Assembly (NCBI GenBank): GCA_963747555.1
Contig: CAVVFZ010000025.1
Span: 246,549-310,548, forward strand
Direction of reading: 5' to 3'
From: DUZB01 sp963747555
GTDB taxonomy: Bacteria; Desulfobacterota; DSM-4660; Desulfatiglandales; Desulfatiglandaceae
DNA: 64,000 bases
The position numbers and the translations under genes are program-made. The notes beneath the pieces were generated by a model. The model had not been told where the DNA came from. It searched no databases and worked only from the letters and a program-made list of their open reading frames with translations. Position 1 is the stretch's first letter. Every line of letters begins with the position of its first letter. Shown one piece after another: positions 9,186-17,415 of this stretch.

Positions 9186-9632
9186 TTATAGGCCCACCGG
9201 CATGTCGTAAGGATGCGGACGGCCTTTGCCCGTCTCGACAAATTCCTTGAGGCTAAGCAGGAAAAGCACCCAGTGCATCGAAGTCTGAGGGAATATTTTG
9301 GCATCCTCGCGCCATTTTGAGTGGCGAAGGTGAAGAAACGTTTTGTCGCCTTCGCGGAAGATGTTCCATTCGATTTCGGTGTCGACCCAATCAGAATCGC
9401 TCCGCTCAGTTGCGCGCCACCGCACGAGTTCATCCGCCTTCAGAGTGGTTACAAGCATCTCCTTTAAGAATTTCCCATAAAACCAGAATTCCAATTTCTT
9501 CCCGACGACAGATTCCCCCTTCGTCTCGGTGGTCCACCAATGCGCGAGCATTTTCACGTCGGTCAACGCTTGGTAAAGCTCGCTTGGGGAAGCTTTGATG
9601 ATCATCTCATGCCAGATTTCACGATATGCCAT
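9186..9632 (-). CDS. SRPBCC (AHSA1/Bet v1-like) domain protein
   Basis: A 148-residue single-domain protein of the START/Bet v1 fold: MAYREIWHEMIIKASPSELY, ALTDVKMLAHWWTTETKGES, GKKLEFWFYG and EWNIFREGDKTFLHLRHSKW. Family members bind hydrophobic ligands or act as co-chaperone-like modules; the ligand here is unknown. ATG 9632 has AGAGGAGG eight bases upstream. A GTG three codons earlier is too close to that ribosome site. Confidence 0.87.
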   Translation of the reverse strand: MAYREIWHEMIIKASPSELYQALTDVKMLAHWWTTETKGESVVGKKLEFWFYGKFLKEMLVTTLKADELVRWRATERSDSDWVDTEIEWNIFREGDKTFLHLRHSKWREDAKIFPQTSMHWVLFLLSLKEFVETGKGRPHPYDMPVGL

Positions 9633-10017
9633 CGAAAACACCTCCTCTTCTAATGAAGTATGTCAAGTGTGTAGTTTCAGTCTCTGCCCTTTAAGACCGT
9701 TTGTGTTGTGGTGACGACCATCTTTTTGACCCACCTTATCTATCCTCTTTTGTTCTCCTGGCCTTATACCCAACGTAGCCATCGTCGGCGGGAATGGAGC
9801 GCAGTGGAATTTCCGTCCGAGTGCATGGCATTTTTCTGTGTCGGTCCACGAAATTATCGCGGTCCTTATCATCGTTGAAGATCTTCCGGCGCTCTATTTC
9901 CCGGATCATCATACCCCGGACGCATCAAGTCTGGCTAATCTTGGCATGGACTTAACCCTACAACTTGATCCCAAAAATATTAACCTGTTTACCCGCAGTC
10001 CCGGGCCAACCCGACTT
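9633..10017. other. Intergenic region, possible gene relics only
   Basis: About 385 bases. Short open frames on both strands show no recognisable domain and no good ribosome site. Nothing here is supported as a gene. Confidence 0.4.
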
Positions 10018-10899
10018 TCAGTGCTTTGAATCTGCTGATGGATTGCCGTCTTTGCTTTCTCTCGGGACCAGTTCGATTTCATAAAGTTCTGGCCAACATT
10101 TCCCAGTTATAATCAAATGACCGCTTTTTTTATCGTAGGCAATGCCATTAAGAACGTATGGATATTTCGAATTTGCGGGATCTGGATTGATCCCCGTTAG
10201 GTCTATCCACGCCGTTACCTTCCCCGTTTTGGGAGAAATTCTTGCGATAAGATCCTTTTTCCATATATTTGCATAGACTTCTCCATTAACGTATTCCAAT
10301 TCGTTAAGAAAACCTATCTCGCTCTTTTCGTCAGAAACTATGATATATCTTTTCTGTTTGAGTGTTTTGGGATCCAGAAAAATCAACGCGGCAGAACCAT
10401 TGCTCATAATTAATTCAGTGCTGTTTGCAGTCATTCCCCACCCCTGAGCCGGATAGTTAAACGACTTCTTTAGATCAAAACTGTTCTTGTCGTAAACAAA
10501 TCCGATATTTGATTTATATGTAAGCTGGAAAATTTGGTCTTGAAATACCATGATTCCTTCTCCAAAATAACGGGCACTCAGCTTCTGCTGTTGTATTACC
10601 TTTCCTGTTTCTAAGTCTATTTTTAATAGCCTTGATTGACCATAACGACCGGTACCTTCAAATAAATAGCCATCATGGATCAGCAGGCCTTCTGTATAGG
10701 AAGTCACGTCATGAGGATAAGTCTTAATTATTTTGTAGGTAAATACAGGTATGGTATCTTGAGAGAGAATTTCTTCCATGCATGCTTGTCCCACACCTTT
10801 GGGAGCCCCTTTTTCTTCCTTGATATTCGCGCTGTAGCAACCACACAATCCAAATATCAACACGCCTACGATGGTCAAATTACACAACTTTTGCAACAC
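10018..10899 (-). CDS. Glutaminyl-peptide cyclotransferase-like lipoprotein
   Basis: A 293-residue protein with a lipoprotein signal (LIFGLCGC, acylated Cys near residue 21) and a beta-propeller of the plant-type glutaminyl cyclase family (PF05096 type): VFTYKIIKTYPHDVTSYTEG, LLIHDGYLFEGTGRYGQSRL, GWGMTANSTELIMSNGS, LNELEYVNGEVYANIWKKD and YPYVLNGIAYDKKSGHLIIT. The family converts N-terminal Gln to pyroglutamate. The lipobox places it on the outside of a membrane. It stands alone between unrelated genes, and about 50 bases upstream lies a strong inverted repeat. Confidence 0.88.
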   Translation of the reverse strand: MLQKLCNLTIVGVLIFGLCGCYSANIKEEKGAPKGVGQACMEEILSQDTIPVFTYKIIKTYPHDVTSYTEGLLIHDGYLFEGTGRYGQSRLLKIDLETGKVIQQQKLSARYFGEGIMVFQDQIFQLTYKSNIGFVYDKNSFDLKKSFNYPAQGWGMTANSTELIMSNGSAALIFLDPKTLKQKRYIIVSDEKSEIGFLNELEYVNGEVYANIWKKDLIARISPKTGKVTAWIDLTGINPDPANSKYPYVLNGIAYDKKSGHLIITGKCWPELYEIELVPRESKDGNPSADSKH

Positions 10900-10931
10900 C
10901 TCTTATCTCCTCTCATTTTTTGCGGCGTTTT

Positions 10932-11002
10932 GGGGACATCCTTAAATAGTTAAATATCCGGCCCATATCAAAATGTTATTGAATTATTTAAGGATGTCCC
11001 CC
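10932..11002. repeat. Inverted repeat with arms GGGGACATCCTTAAATA
   Basis: Arms GGGGACATCCTTAAATA (from about 10933) and its exact complement TATTTAAGGATGTCCCC (ending about 11001) are separated by roughly 36 A+T-rich bases. It sits between two genes transcribed in the same direction. The GGGGACATCC-type arm is common in repeats associated with REP-type transposases. A related GGAGACGTCCCCC appears at about 12005. Confidence 0.7.
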
Positions 11003-11029
11003 AGTCTCACACGGAGTGTGAGTAGGGGC

Positions 11030-11650
11030 TTATTTTGCCGCGTCACCGTGAGGCTTGTAGAAGATGTGATCGCCGATCTCCACAGTTTTGATGTATTCCG
11101 CTGACCAACCCGGGGTAGCTTTCCGCTGGTGAAAATACATCGCTCCGCCAGTCCGGTCCGGTAGTTGCCGGTTGAGAGCTTTTCTCGCTATTTCCTTGGC
11201 GATCGCGTAGTGTTTATCCTCTTCTGCGTCATCGGAACGGCCATCACACCACCACGAGAACTGACAGGCGCCCTCCTCGTGGCCTTGCATGACAACTCCA
11301 CAAATCGTGTTTGGAAAGCCTTTGTGGCCTAACCGGTTCATAACAACGCTGGCAACTGCTTCCATGCCGGCGGCGCCCTCGTTCTTGGCCTCCCAGTAGA
11401 TGGTGCGTGAAAGACAGGTGATCGCATCGTCCAAGGGCTCTTCACCAACCGGATCTACTGCCTGCACTTCAGTCTTCGTGATGATCTCGGATCGAGAAGG
11501 GGGCGTCTTGCTCCCCTCGGCTGCGGAGTTCTGCTCCAGTAGCCCCGCTTTGTTCTCAGCGGCTTCCGCCTTATGCGCCCGGTCAGCCGCGCTCGCCTGG
11601 CCCGCGATAAGTATTATCGTCAGACAGGCCACAACCCATATTTGTCGCAT
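11030..11650 (-). CDS. Cell wall hydrolase, SleB family
   Basis: A 206-residue exported protein. The signal peptide is MRQIWVVACLTIILIAGQAS-AA. A low-complexity linker (about 25-75) precedes the SleB/Hydrolase_2 domain (about 78-206) with CLSRTIYWEAKNEGAAGMEA, VASVVMNRLGHKGFPNTICG, CQFSWWCDG and ATPGWSAEYIKTVEIGDHIF. The early Glu in YWEAKNE is the usual catalytic acid of this lytic transglycosylase-like family, which cleaves peptidoglycan. ATG 11650 follows a CAGGAGGTTTG ribosome site; longer in-frame starts exist but would spoil the signal peptide. Confidence 0.9.
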   Translation of the reverse strand: MRQIWVVACLTIILIAGQASAADRAHKAEAAENKAGLLEQNSAAEGSKTPPSRSEIITKTEVQAVDPVGEEPLDDAITCLSRTIYWEAKNEGAAGMEAVASVVMNRLGHKGFPNTICGVVMQGHEEGACQFSWWCDGRSDDAEEDKHYAIAKEIARKALNRQLPDRTGGAMYFHQRKATPGWSAEYIKTVEIGDHIFYKPHGDAAK

Positions 11651-11771
11651 GGTCAAACCTCCTGGATCATTCAAACATGGCCCCATGTCCGCGCGAAACT
11701 TACGATGGACCATTCGCACCGAACGCTTCTATTCAGCGGAGGCGGCTTTTTGCGAACCGCTGAAGCAGCAG

Positions 11772-12005
11772 GTGTACGTCCGGCACGGGCGTGAACTTAT
11801 GGGGTGAAAATCCCCTGTATGTGAATCCTGTTAACGTTGCGAGACATGGATACAAACACTGGCCGAAAGGCAAGTCGTAAGATTCCGCGCTTCCCGCGGA
11901 GGGCGAAATCGTGAGGCACCGTCTGGAGTTTATCTGCCTCTGGCAGAAAAGCCTCAGGTAAAGCTATGAGCTAAACTTGTTCCGGACCTGATCCGTGTGC
12001 GTTTT
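11772..12005 (+). mobile_element. Probable group II intron 5' fragment (no reverse transcriptase)
   Basis: The plus strand begins GTGTACG and carries GGCGTGAACTTATGGGGTGA then AAATCCCCTG, a segment like GCGAGACATGGATACAAACA, then CTGGCCGAAAGGCAAGTC, the layout I know from domain I of bacterial group II introns. No maturase frame and no recognisable domain V follow, so only the 5' part remains. It is followed by a GTCCCCCAGTCTC motif also seen near 10998. I considered a riboswitch but found no matching core. The assignment rests on pattern memory. Confidence 0.5.
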
Positions 12006-12089
12006 GGAGACGTCCCCCAGTCTCATTTCATACCACAGAAAACACAGTTTTAAATGATTTTTTCTGAAATTATCATTACTTCCCGCAAA

Positions 12090-12317
12090 CAAACTTGCGG
12101 CGGGGACGAGGATGAAGCCCTTATCGATTCATAACCCGATGAGGGCCACGGCGGAGGCTGTCAGAAGACGGGGATGGCTGGGCCTGGCGCCCGACAGAGA
12201 GAGCAGGAGAATATCCACGAAAATGGCCGTGTTCATGGCCCAGTACCAGGGGGCGAGAGCGTTGTTGCCGTTGATGCCGAAAAAGAGATACTGGATAGCC
12301 GATAGCGAGTGAAGCAA
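12090..12317 (-). pseudogene. dsrP fragment (partial duplication)
   Basis: The minus-strand reading YLFFGINGNNALAPWYWAMN, then TAIFVDILLLSLSGA and SAVALIGL, nearly repeats the C-terminal third of the intact dsrP gene at 13077-14234 (YLFFGIRENNALVPWYWAMN). At the position of the Trp codon TGG in the intact copy this one has TGA, after which the match continues as IDKGFILVPAA and then stops. It is therefore a non-functional duplicate about 0.8 kb downstream of the operon end, left by a local duplication or an insertion-deletion event. Confidence 0.85.
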
Positions 12318-12364
12318 GCGATAGGCCAGTCCGAGCTAAATTGCCGGTTAAGTGATCTTCTTTT

Positions 12365-12735
12365 TTAATATGTTTTGATCCAAATCAAGCGTATAAGAAA
12401 GGATAGTGTCAATATTAATCTTTTGGGATGCTTGATGATTTCAATGTCGGTGAGTTTTCCATCAGTTGTAGTATCAACATTTATACCCTCTGCGATTTCA
12501 ATAACACCATCCGGTTTTTGATCACTGAGGCTTCAGTTTCCACTTTAACAGAAACAACAAGTTTTATTGGATATTTGAATCCAGGAATATGTCTAATTAC
12601 ATCATGTTCACCATCCTGTAAATCTAAACTCATTAATATCTTCTCGATTGTTGACTCCGGGATATTATACAATTTTGCTCTTCGTTTTGCATGTCGCGAA
12701 AAATTGATTATCATTTTCTTATTCATCCAAGACAT
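12365..12735 (-). pseudogene. Fused relic of a DUF4258-type toxin and DUF2283-type antitoxin
   Basis: The first frame (from 12735, MSWMNKKMIINFSRHAKRRA) looks like a small DUF4258-type toxin through GFKYPIKLVVSVK. After KVETEA the coding sense moves to another frame reading LSDQKPDGVIEIAEGINVDT then TDGKLTDIEIIKHPKR, the second half of a DUF2283 antitoxin. The antitoxin's start and its DALYIR-like strand are missing. A deletion seems to have joined the two genes and destroyed both. Neither reading alone is a complete protein. The family names are from motif memory. Confidence 0.6.
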
Positions 12736-13076
12736 TGGCGCCTATCGGGGTTGGGTCAAGCATTCTCATCCGAAATTTGGCCATCAAAACGCCCTATAAT
12801 TCCCCCTGATTTCTGATTTCTCCTTGGATTCCATCTTCAGAAAAACCTTGAAAGAATCCCGTATGAACTTTGCAAGGGACATTTTTTTGAAACACAGATT
12901 GTTTGTCATGTCAATGTTTTTTAATATTGGCTATTCTACAGGCGGAAATCTGATGGATTGGCGGAATGCCGGGTCTTGTTGGATCATTGCTTCAAAGGTC
13001 GTGGTATATTTTCGTTGCATGATCATCCCATCCTCGATAGAAGAAGTTAACGGCAGGAAATGAAAACCTCAAGCAG
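12736..13076. other. Intergenic region, no feature seen
   Basis: About 340 A+T-rich bases downstream of dsrP. No terminator hairpin, gene or repeat could be supported. Confidence 0.4.
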
Positions 13077-14234
13077 TCAACTGCTCAGCGAGCTTCGCAC
13101 CGAAACGACCACCTTGTAAAGAATCGTGATGATCAGCGCCCCCATGGCGTAAATACCGAGGGAGATCGTCAATTCGACCCAGGTGGGGGGATATTCCATG
13201 ATGGTTCCGAAGACGTTTGGGATGAAGGCCGCCGGAACGAGGATGAAACCCTTGTCGATCCATAACCCGATGAGGGCCACGGCGGAAGCGCCTAGGAGGC
13301 GGGAATGGCTGGACCTGGCGCCGGGCAGGGCCAGGAGGAGGATGGCTACAAAAATGGCCGCGTTCATGGCCCAGTACCAGGGGACAAGGGCGTTATTTTC
13401 TCGGATGCCGAAGAAAAGGTACCGGAATGTCTCCGTGTAGTCCGGGATATGGGAGTAAAAAGTGGTGAAGTATTCCACGCTTAGGAAGAAGGCATCGATG
13501 ATCAGGGAATAAAAAAGGATGGTCGTCAACTTCTGAGTAGCCTTTTCTCCCGGATCGAATGTTGTGACGGTTTTGAGGAACGCGGAAAGGAGGATGAGCA
13601 GGGCCGCGCCCGCGGCAAAGGCCGTGACCAGGAAACGGGGGGCCATGATGGCGGTCATCCAGAAACCCCGTCCCGGGGTTCCCGCGTAGATAAAGGCGGT
13701 GACCGTGTGCATGAGGGCGGCCCAGGGTATGGAGATATAGATGAGGGCTTTTGCCCACCATGGCGGAGGAACTTCTCTTTTTCGGGCGCCGAGCATGGCC
13801 CACCCGGCGATCAGGTTGATGACGATAAAGCCCGGGATAAAGATGGTGTCGTAAAAGAGCATGGACCCCGGAGTGGGATTGAGGGGTACGTTGAAGACGC
13901 GCATGGGCATGCCCAGATCCGAAAAAATAAAGGTCAGGCTCATGATCAGGGCTCCCACGGCCAGAAACTGGGACAGACAGGCGATGGGGCCGAAGGCCTT
14001 GAAGTCGTGGATGTACAGAGGCAGCACTACAATCAGAACGGACGCGGCCACCCCCACCAGAAAGGTGAACTGGGAGATGTAAAAACCCCAGGAAACATCC
14101 CTGCTCATGCCCGTCACCCAGAGACCCTGGCGGAGCTGATAGAGGTAAACCAACAGACAGGCCCCCATGATTCCCAGAAGAACCAGGACCCAGGCCCAGT
14201 AGCTTTTTCCTCCATGCAGTGCTTTTTCAATCAT
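13077..14234 (-). CDS. dsrP: DsrP, NrfD-type membrane subunit of DsrMKJOP
   Basis: A 385-residue integral membrane protein with about ten hydrophobic segments. Family features are WGFYISQFTFLVGVAASVLI, MPMRVFNVPLNPTPGSMLFY-D, YISIPWAALMHTVTAFIYAG and ENNALVPWYWAMN. DsrP is the NrfD/PsrC-like subunit that exchanges electrons with the menaquinone pool and partners with the iron-sulfur protein DsrO. It is the last gene of the operon M-K-J-O-P, separated from dsrO by about 120 bases of CTCTGAACC-type repeats. A duplicated fragment of this gene lies at 12090-12317. Confidence 0.94.
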   Translation of the reverse strand: MIEKALHGGKSYWAWVLVLLGIMGACLLVYLYQLRQGLWVTGMSRDVSWGFYISQFTFLVGVAASVLIVVLPLYIHDFKAFGPIACLSQFLAVGALIMSLTFIFSDLGMPMRVFNVPLNPTPGSMLFYDTIFIPGFIVINLIAGWAMLGARKREVPPPWWAKALIYISIPWAALMHTVTAFIYAGTPGRGFWMTAIMAPRFLVTAFAAGAALLILLSAFLKTVTTFDPGEKATQKLTTILFYSLIIDAFFLSVEYFTTFYSHIPDYTETFRYLFFGIRENNALVPWYWAMNAAIFVAILLLALPGARSSHSRLLGASAVALIGLWIDKGFILVPAAFIPNVFGTIMEYPPTWVELTISLGIYAMGALIITILYKVVVSVRSSLSS

Positions 14235-14244
14235 CGCTTACGCC

Positions 14245-14356
14245 CCAACCTGAAACTATGGTCCAGCGCGGAGACGCTGAGCCGCGGAGAACCCATAAAC
14301 CTCTGAACCCTGAACCTCTGAACCTTGAACCCCAACCTTGAACCTCTGAACCCCCT
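14245..14356. repeat. Degenerate short tandem repeats between dsrO and dsrP
   Basis: The plus strand at about 14290-14352 contains repeated units such as CTCTGAACCCTGAAC and CTCTGAACCTTGAAC, in all about four degenerate copies of an 8-16 base unit. It has no coding potential. It separates two genes whose products must work together, which is unusual spacing in this operon. Confidence 0.65.
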
Positions 14357-15121
14357 TCAAACAATATAAAACACCGACGGTCTGGTGCCCAGAGACGGCT
14401 TTCGTCTCATGTGGGGTTTCGCCTCCAGCAGTTTGGAGATCTCGGAATTCGGGTCGTCCAGATCTCCGAATACGAGCGCCTTGCCTTTGCAGGCCTCCAC
14501 GCACGCGGGCATTTTGCCAAGCACCAGGAGTTCCTGACAGAAATTGCATTTCTCCACCACGCCCCGGCGTCTGGTGGGGTATCCCGGTTTGATTTTCTTG
14601 ATAAATGGTCTCGGGTCCCTGAAATTAAAACTGCGGGAACCGTAGGGGCAGGCCGCCATGCAGAAGCGGCAGCCGATGCAGCGATGGTAGTCCATCATGA
14701 CGATGCCGTCCGTCTTCCGTTTGAAGGTGGCCTGGGTCGGGCAGGCCCGGACGCAGGGCGGGTCGTCACAGTGGTTGCACAGAAGTAAAAAGTTCCGGTT
14801 TTTCAGTGCCTTTGATGTCCTAGTGTGGGTGCGCTCCGGGAAGGCATTCGCATAAGGCTTTTCAAAGAGCCACATGATCTCGTGTTCGGCCTTTGGGATA
14901 TGGGGAACATTGTGTGCCTCGTGACAGGCCGCGATGCATTCCAGTTGACAGTTTCCATCGCATCGTTTCATGTCGATGGCCATGCCCCACCTCTTTGCCG
15001 TCAGAGCCTTTGGCCCCGGAGACATGGTCCCCATCTGAAGAGAGGATGCGCTGGAAGCCTTGCAAACCGTGGCGGCGATGGCGGCCGTTGCTGTCGTAAG
15101 AAATTGTCGTCTGTTTACCAT
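14357..15121 (-). CDS. dsrO: DsrO, periplasmic iron-sulfur subunit
   Basis: A 254-residue protein with a twin-arginine signal (VNRRQFLTTATAAIAAT) that exports the folded protein. Cysteine clusters for [4Fe-4S] centres follow: CDGNCQLECIAACH (about 52-65), CNHCDDPPCVRACP (about 114-127), CIGCRFCMAACPYG (about 147-160) and CNFCQ...CVEAC. DsrO passes electrons between the cytochrome DsrJ and the membrane subunit DsrP on the outer face. It starts 5 bases after the dsrJ stop. Confidence 0.95.
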   Translation of the reverse strand: MVNRRQFLTTATAAIAATVCKASSASSLQMGTMSPGPKALTAKRWGMAIDMKRCDGNCQLECIAACHEAHNVPHIPKAEHEIMWLFEKPYANAFPERTHTRTSKALKNRNFLLLCNHCDDPPCVRACPTQATFKRKTDGIVMMDYHRCIGCRFCMAACPYGSRSFNFRDPRPFIKKIKPGYPTRRRGVVEKCNFCQELLVLGKMPACVEACKGKALVFGDLDDPNSEISKLLEAKPHMRRKPSLGTRPSVFYIV

Positions 15122-15126
15122 ATCAT

Positions 15127-15525
15127 TTACTCAACCGAACTCGCGGTTTTCGTTTCGGGCGGGGCCACATGGCATTCCCAGCAGGGGGGCGTTACATCGG
15201 AGTATTCATGGCACCGGTCGCAGAAACGCTCCTTGCTCTTGTGGCATCCCATACAGGTGTCGCGCAAATTCATCCGGTATGCCTTTCCATCCATGGCCGT
15301 ATAAATCAGCATGTGGTCCCGCACCACGGCGGTTCGCCAGGCATGGAGCAGCCGCATGTGATCCGCCCGCATGAATTCCTTGGATTCCACGCACTGCTTT
15401 TCGCCGGCTGGAAGTTCCAGTTTAGGAAAGGGTTTGTCCTGCCCCAGTCCGGACCAGTAAAAGGGAAAAGCGGCAACGGCCAGGAATCCGATGATGCCTG
15501 CCAGGACCCAGCCGCGATTATGCAT
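15127..15525 (-). CDS. dsrJ: DsrJ, triheme cytochrome c
   Basis: A 132-residue protein with one N-terminal membrane anchor (WVLAGIIGFLAVAAFPFYW) and exactly three CxxCH haem-binding motifs, CMGCH, CDRCH and CWECH, all in the last third. DsrJ is the periplasmic triheme cytochrome of the DsrMKJOP complex. Its partner gene dsrO follows almost immediately. Upstream there is an unusual gap of about 250 bases to dsrK. Confidence 0.95.
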   Translation of the reverse strand: MHNRGWVLAGIIGFLAVAAFPFYWSGLGQDKPFPKLELPAGEKQCVESKEFMRADHMRLLHAWRTAVVRDHMLIYTAMDGKAYRMNLRDTCMGCHKSKERFCDRCHEYSDVTPPCWECHVAPPETKTASSVE

Positions 15526-15775
15526 GGCAGCCTCTATAATTCATTGTAAAAGTCAACTTTTTTGGCGCGGATTTCACTGATGGCACGGTTTTCTTCTTTG
15601 TTGTTGCACTAAAATTCAGGTGTCTGAATTGTTAATGCACGCAATCCTTCGGAATAAGAACGTCTGTGCGCCTGGATACACTCGAAACCAAACATTTCCG
15701 TTCTTTGCGCCTCTGCGTCTCCGCGCGCGTCCTCCTATGGACGTGGTTTTGATGAAAAATCCTTTTTTCAGCCCT
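15526..15775. other. Gap between dsrK and dsrJ
   Basis: No gene is supported. A stretch near 15700-15725 (TTTGCGCCTCTGCGTCTCCG) resembles the short CTCTGCGTCTC-type dispersed repeats found in many genomes. Its presence inside the operon suggests that repeat debris has been inserted between dsrK and dsrJ. Confidence 0.45.
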
Positions 15776-17410
15776 CTATTCGCTGCTTCCTTCTGTTGAA
15801 GCCTTAGGGGTTTCAACCGGAAGTTCCTCTCCTCGAAGATCGAGTGTCCTCGGTATCTCCCCTTTCATGACAAGGGCGTTCCCCACCAGTTCGTGAACGC
15901 CCATAACCCCCACCCCCGGCACCCAGTAATCCATGAGGGTGGGAAATGCCGCCCTGTCTATGGCGCAGATGCAGGCAAGGGTATTTACATCGTGTTTTTT
16001 TTGCACATGTTTTACGGCAAAGGCCCTGGGGAGCCCCCCACGCATCCGCAGTTCCATGTCTTCTCCGGCATGAAGCCCGGCCCCGCTGCCGCAGCAGAAC
16101 GTCTGCTCGCGGATGGTTTCCTCCGGCATTTCAAAAAAATGGTTGCAGGCATGGCGCAGGAGGTAGCGGGGTTCTTCCAGCATGCCCATTCCCCTTGCCA
16201 CGTTGCAGGAATCATGGAATGTGACGTGCCGGTGATCGTTCCTGGTGGGATCGAGGGTCAGTTTTCCATGCCGGATCAGGTCCGCCGTAAACTCACAGAT
16301 ATGGATGGCCTTGGTGGAGGCCGCATGTTCAAAGCGGGTTCCCGTTACCGGGGACACGGGGGTTTCCAGAAAATCGGGGGGTCCGTTCATGGTTCCCATA
16401 TACTGATGGACCACCCGCCACATGTGTCCGCACTCCCCTCCGATGATATATTTTACCCCGAATCTTTTGGCTTCGGCATAGATCTTGGCATTCAGGAGCT
16501 TGGCCACGTCGTGACTGGTGAAAAGTCCGAAATTTCCGCCTTCCGCGGCGTAGGTGGACCAGGTGTAATCCAGGCCCATCTCATGAAACAGCATCAGGTA
16601 TCCCATGCAGGTAAAAATCCCGGGATCGGCGTAAAAATCCCCGGAAGAGGTAACGAAAAGGATTTCGGCGCCCTTGCGGTTAAAGGAGCGGGTGATTTTT
16701 ATCCCCGTGATTTCCTCCAGATCGTCACACAAAAAATCAATCGATTCCTTGAACGACTGGGGTTCCATCCCGATGTGGTTTCCGACCCGGTGACACTTGG
16801 CCACGGCGGCCGCGATCCAGTCGATGTTGAGCCCCAGCAGATTGAGCAGTTCGCGGCCCAGGATGGTGATTTCGGCCGTGTCGATGCCGTACGGGCAGAA
16901 GAGGGAGCAGCGCCGGCATTCGGTGCATTGAAAGAAATAGGACCACCATTCTCTGAGGACCTTCTCCGTAAGGTCGCGGGCGCCCACCATCTTCCCCATC
17001 AGTTTTCCGGCCAGGGTAAAATTGTTCCGGTAGACGGAGCGCAGGAGCTCCGCTCGAAGGACGGGCATGTTTTTGGGATCGCCCGACCCGATGAAGAAAT
17101 GGCATTTGTCGGCGCAGGCCCCGCAGCGGACGCAGATGTCCATGAAGAGCTGCAGCGAACGGAACCGTTCGATTCGGTCCTTCAGGCCTTCCAGGATGAT
17201 CTCTTTCCAGTTTTCGGGAAGCTTCCAGTCGGCGTCTTCCACGCGCCAGTCCCTGGGGTTGGGCATATGGACCGCCGCCAGGTCTTTTTCCTTGGCCGCA
17301 TGGCAGAAGATGCCTTCCCGCAATTCGGTGGGCGTGTCCATCCATCCGGTCTCGGGGAGCCGGTAGTCGATGGCGGAAAGATTTTCTGGGGTGGGAAGCT
17401 TTACGGTCAA
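15776..17410 (-). CDS. dsrK: DsrK, HdrD-like cytoplasmic iron-sulfur subunit
   Basis: A 544-residue soluble protein. Ferredoxin-type clusters CVRCGACADKC (about 93-103) and CTECRRCSLFCPYG (about 161-174) are followed by a CCG-type domain with GGECGHMW, HDSCN and FCCGSGAG, which bind the catalytic iron-sulfur centre. DsrK resembles heterodisulfide reductase subunit D and is believed to reduce the DsrC trisulfide, linking the membrane complex to dissimilatory sulfite reductase. It starts 5 bases after the dsrM stop, so the two are tightly coupled. A long open frame on the opposite strand is an overlap artefact. Confidence 0.96.
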   Translation of the reverse strand: MTVKLPTPENLSAIDYRLPETGWMDTPTELREGIFCHAAKEKDLAAVHMPNPRDWRVEDADWKLPENWKEIILEGLKDRIERFRSLQLFMDICVRCGACADKCHFFIGSGDPKNMPVLRAELLRSVYRNNFTLAGKLMGKMVGARDLTEKVLREWWSYFFQCTECRRCSLFCPYGIDTAEITILGRELLNLLGLNIDWIAAAVAKCHRVGNHIGMEPQSFKESIDFLCDDLEEITGIKITRSFNRKGAEILFVTSSGDFYADPGIFTCMGYLMLFHEMGLDYTWSTYAAEGGNFGLFTSHDVAKLLNAKIYAEAKRFGVKYIIGGECGHMWRVVHQYMGTMNGPPDFLETPVSPVTGTRFEHAASTKAIHICEFTADLIRHGKLTLDPTRNDHRHVTFHDSCNVARGMGMLEEPRYLLRHACNHFFEMPEETIREQTFCCGSGAGLHAGEDMELRMRGGLPRAFAVKHVQKKHDVNTLACICAIDRAAFPTLMDYWVPGVGVMGVHELVGNALVMKGEIPRTLDLRGEELPVETPKASTEGSSE

Positions 17411-17415
17411 TGTGG

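Noticed and set aside
11772..12005. A cobalamin or c-di-GMP riboswitch
   Set aside because: The conserved core of those riboswitches was not found, and no matching downstream gene follows on that strand; the group II intron pattern fits better.
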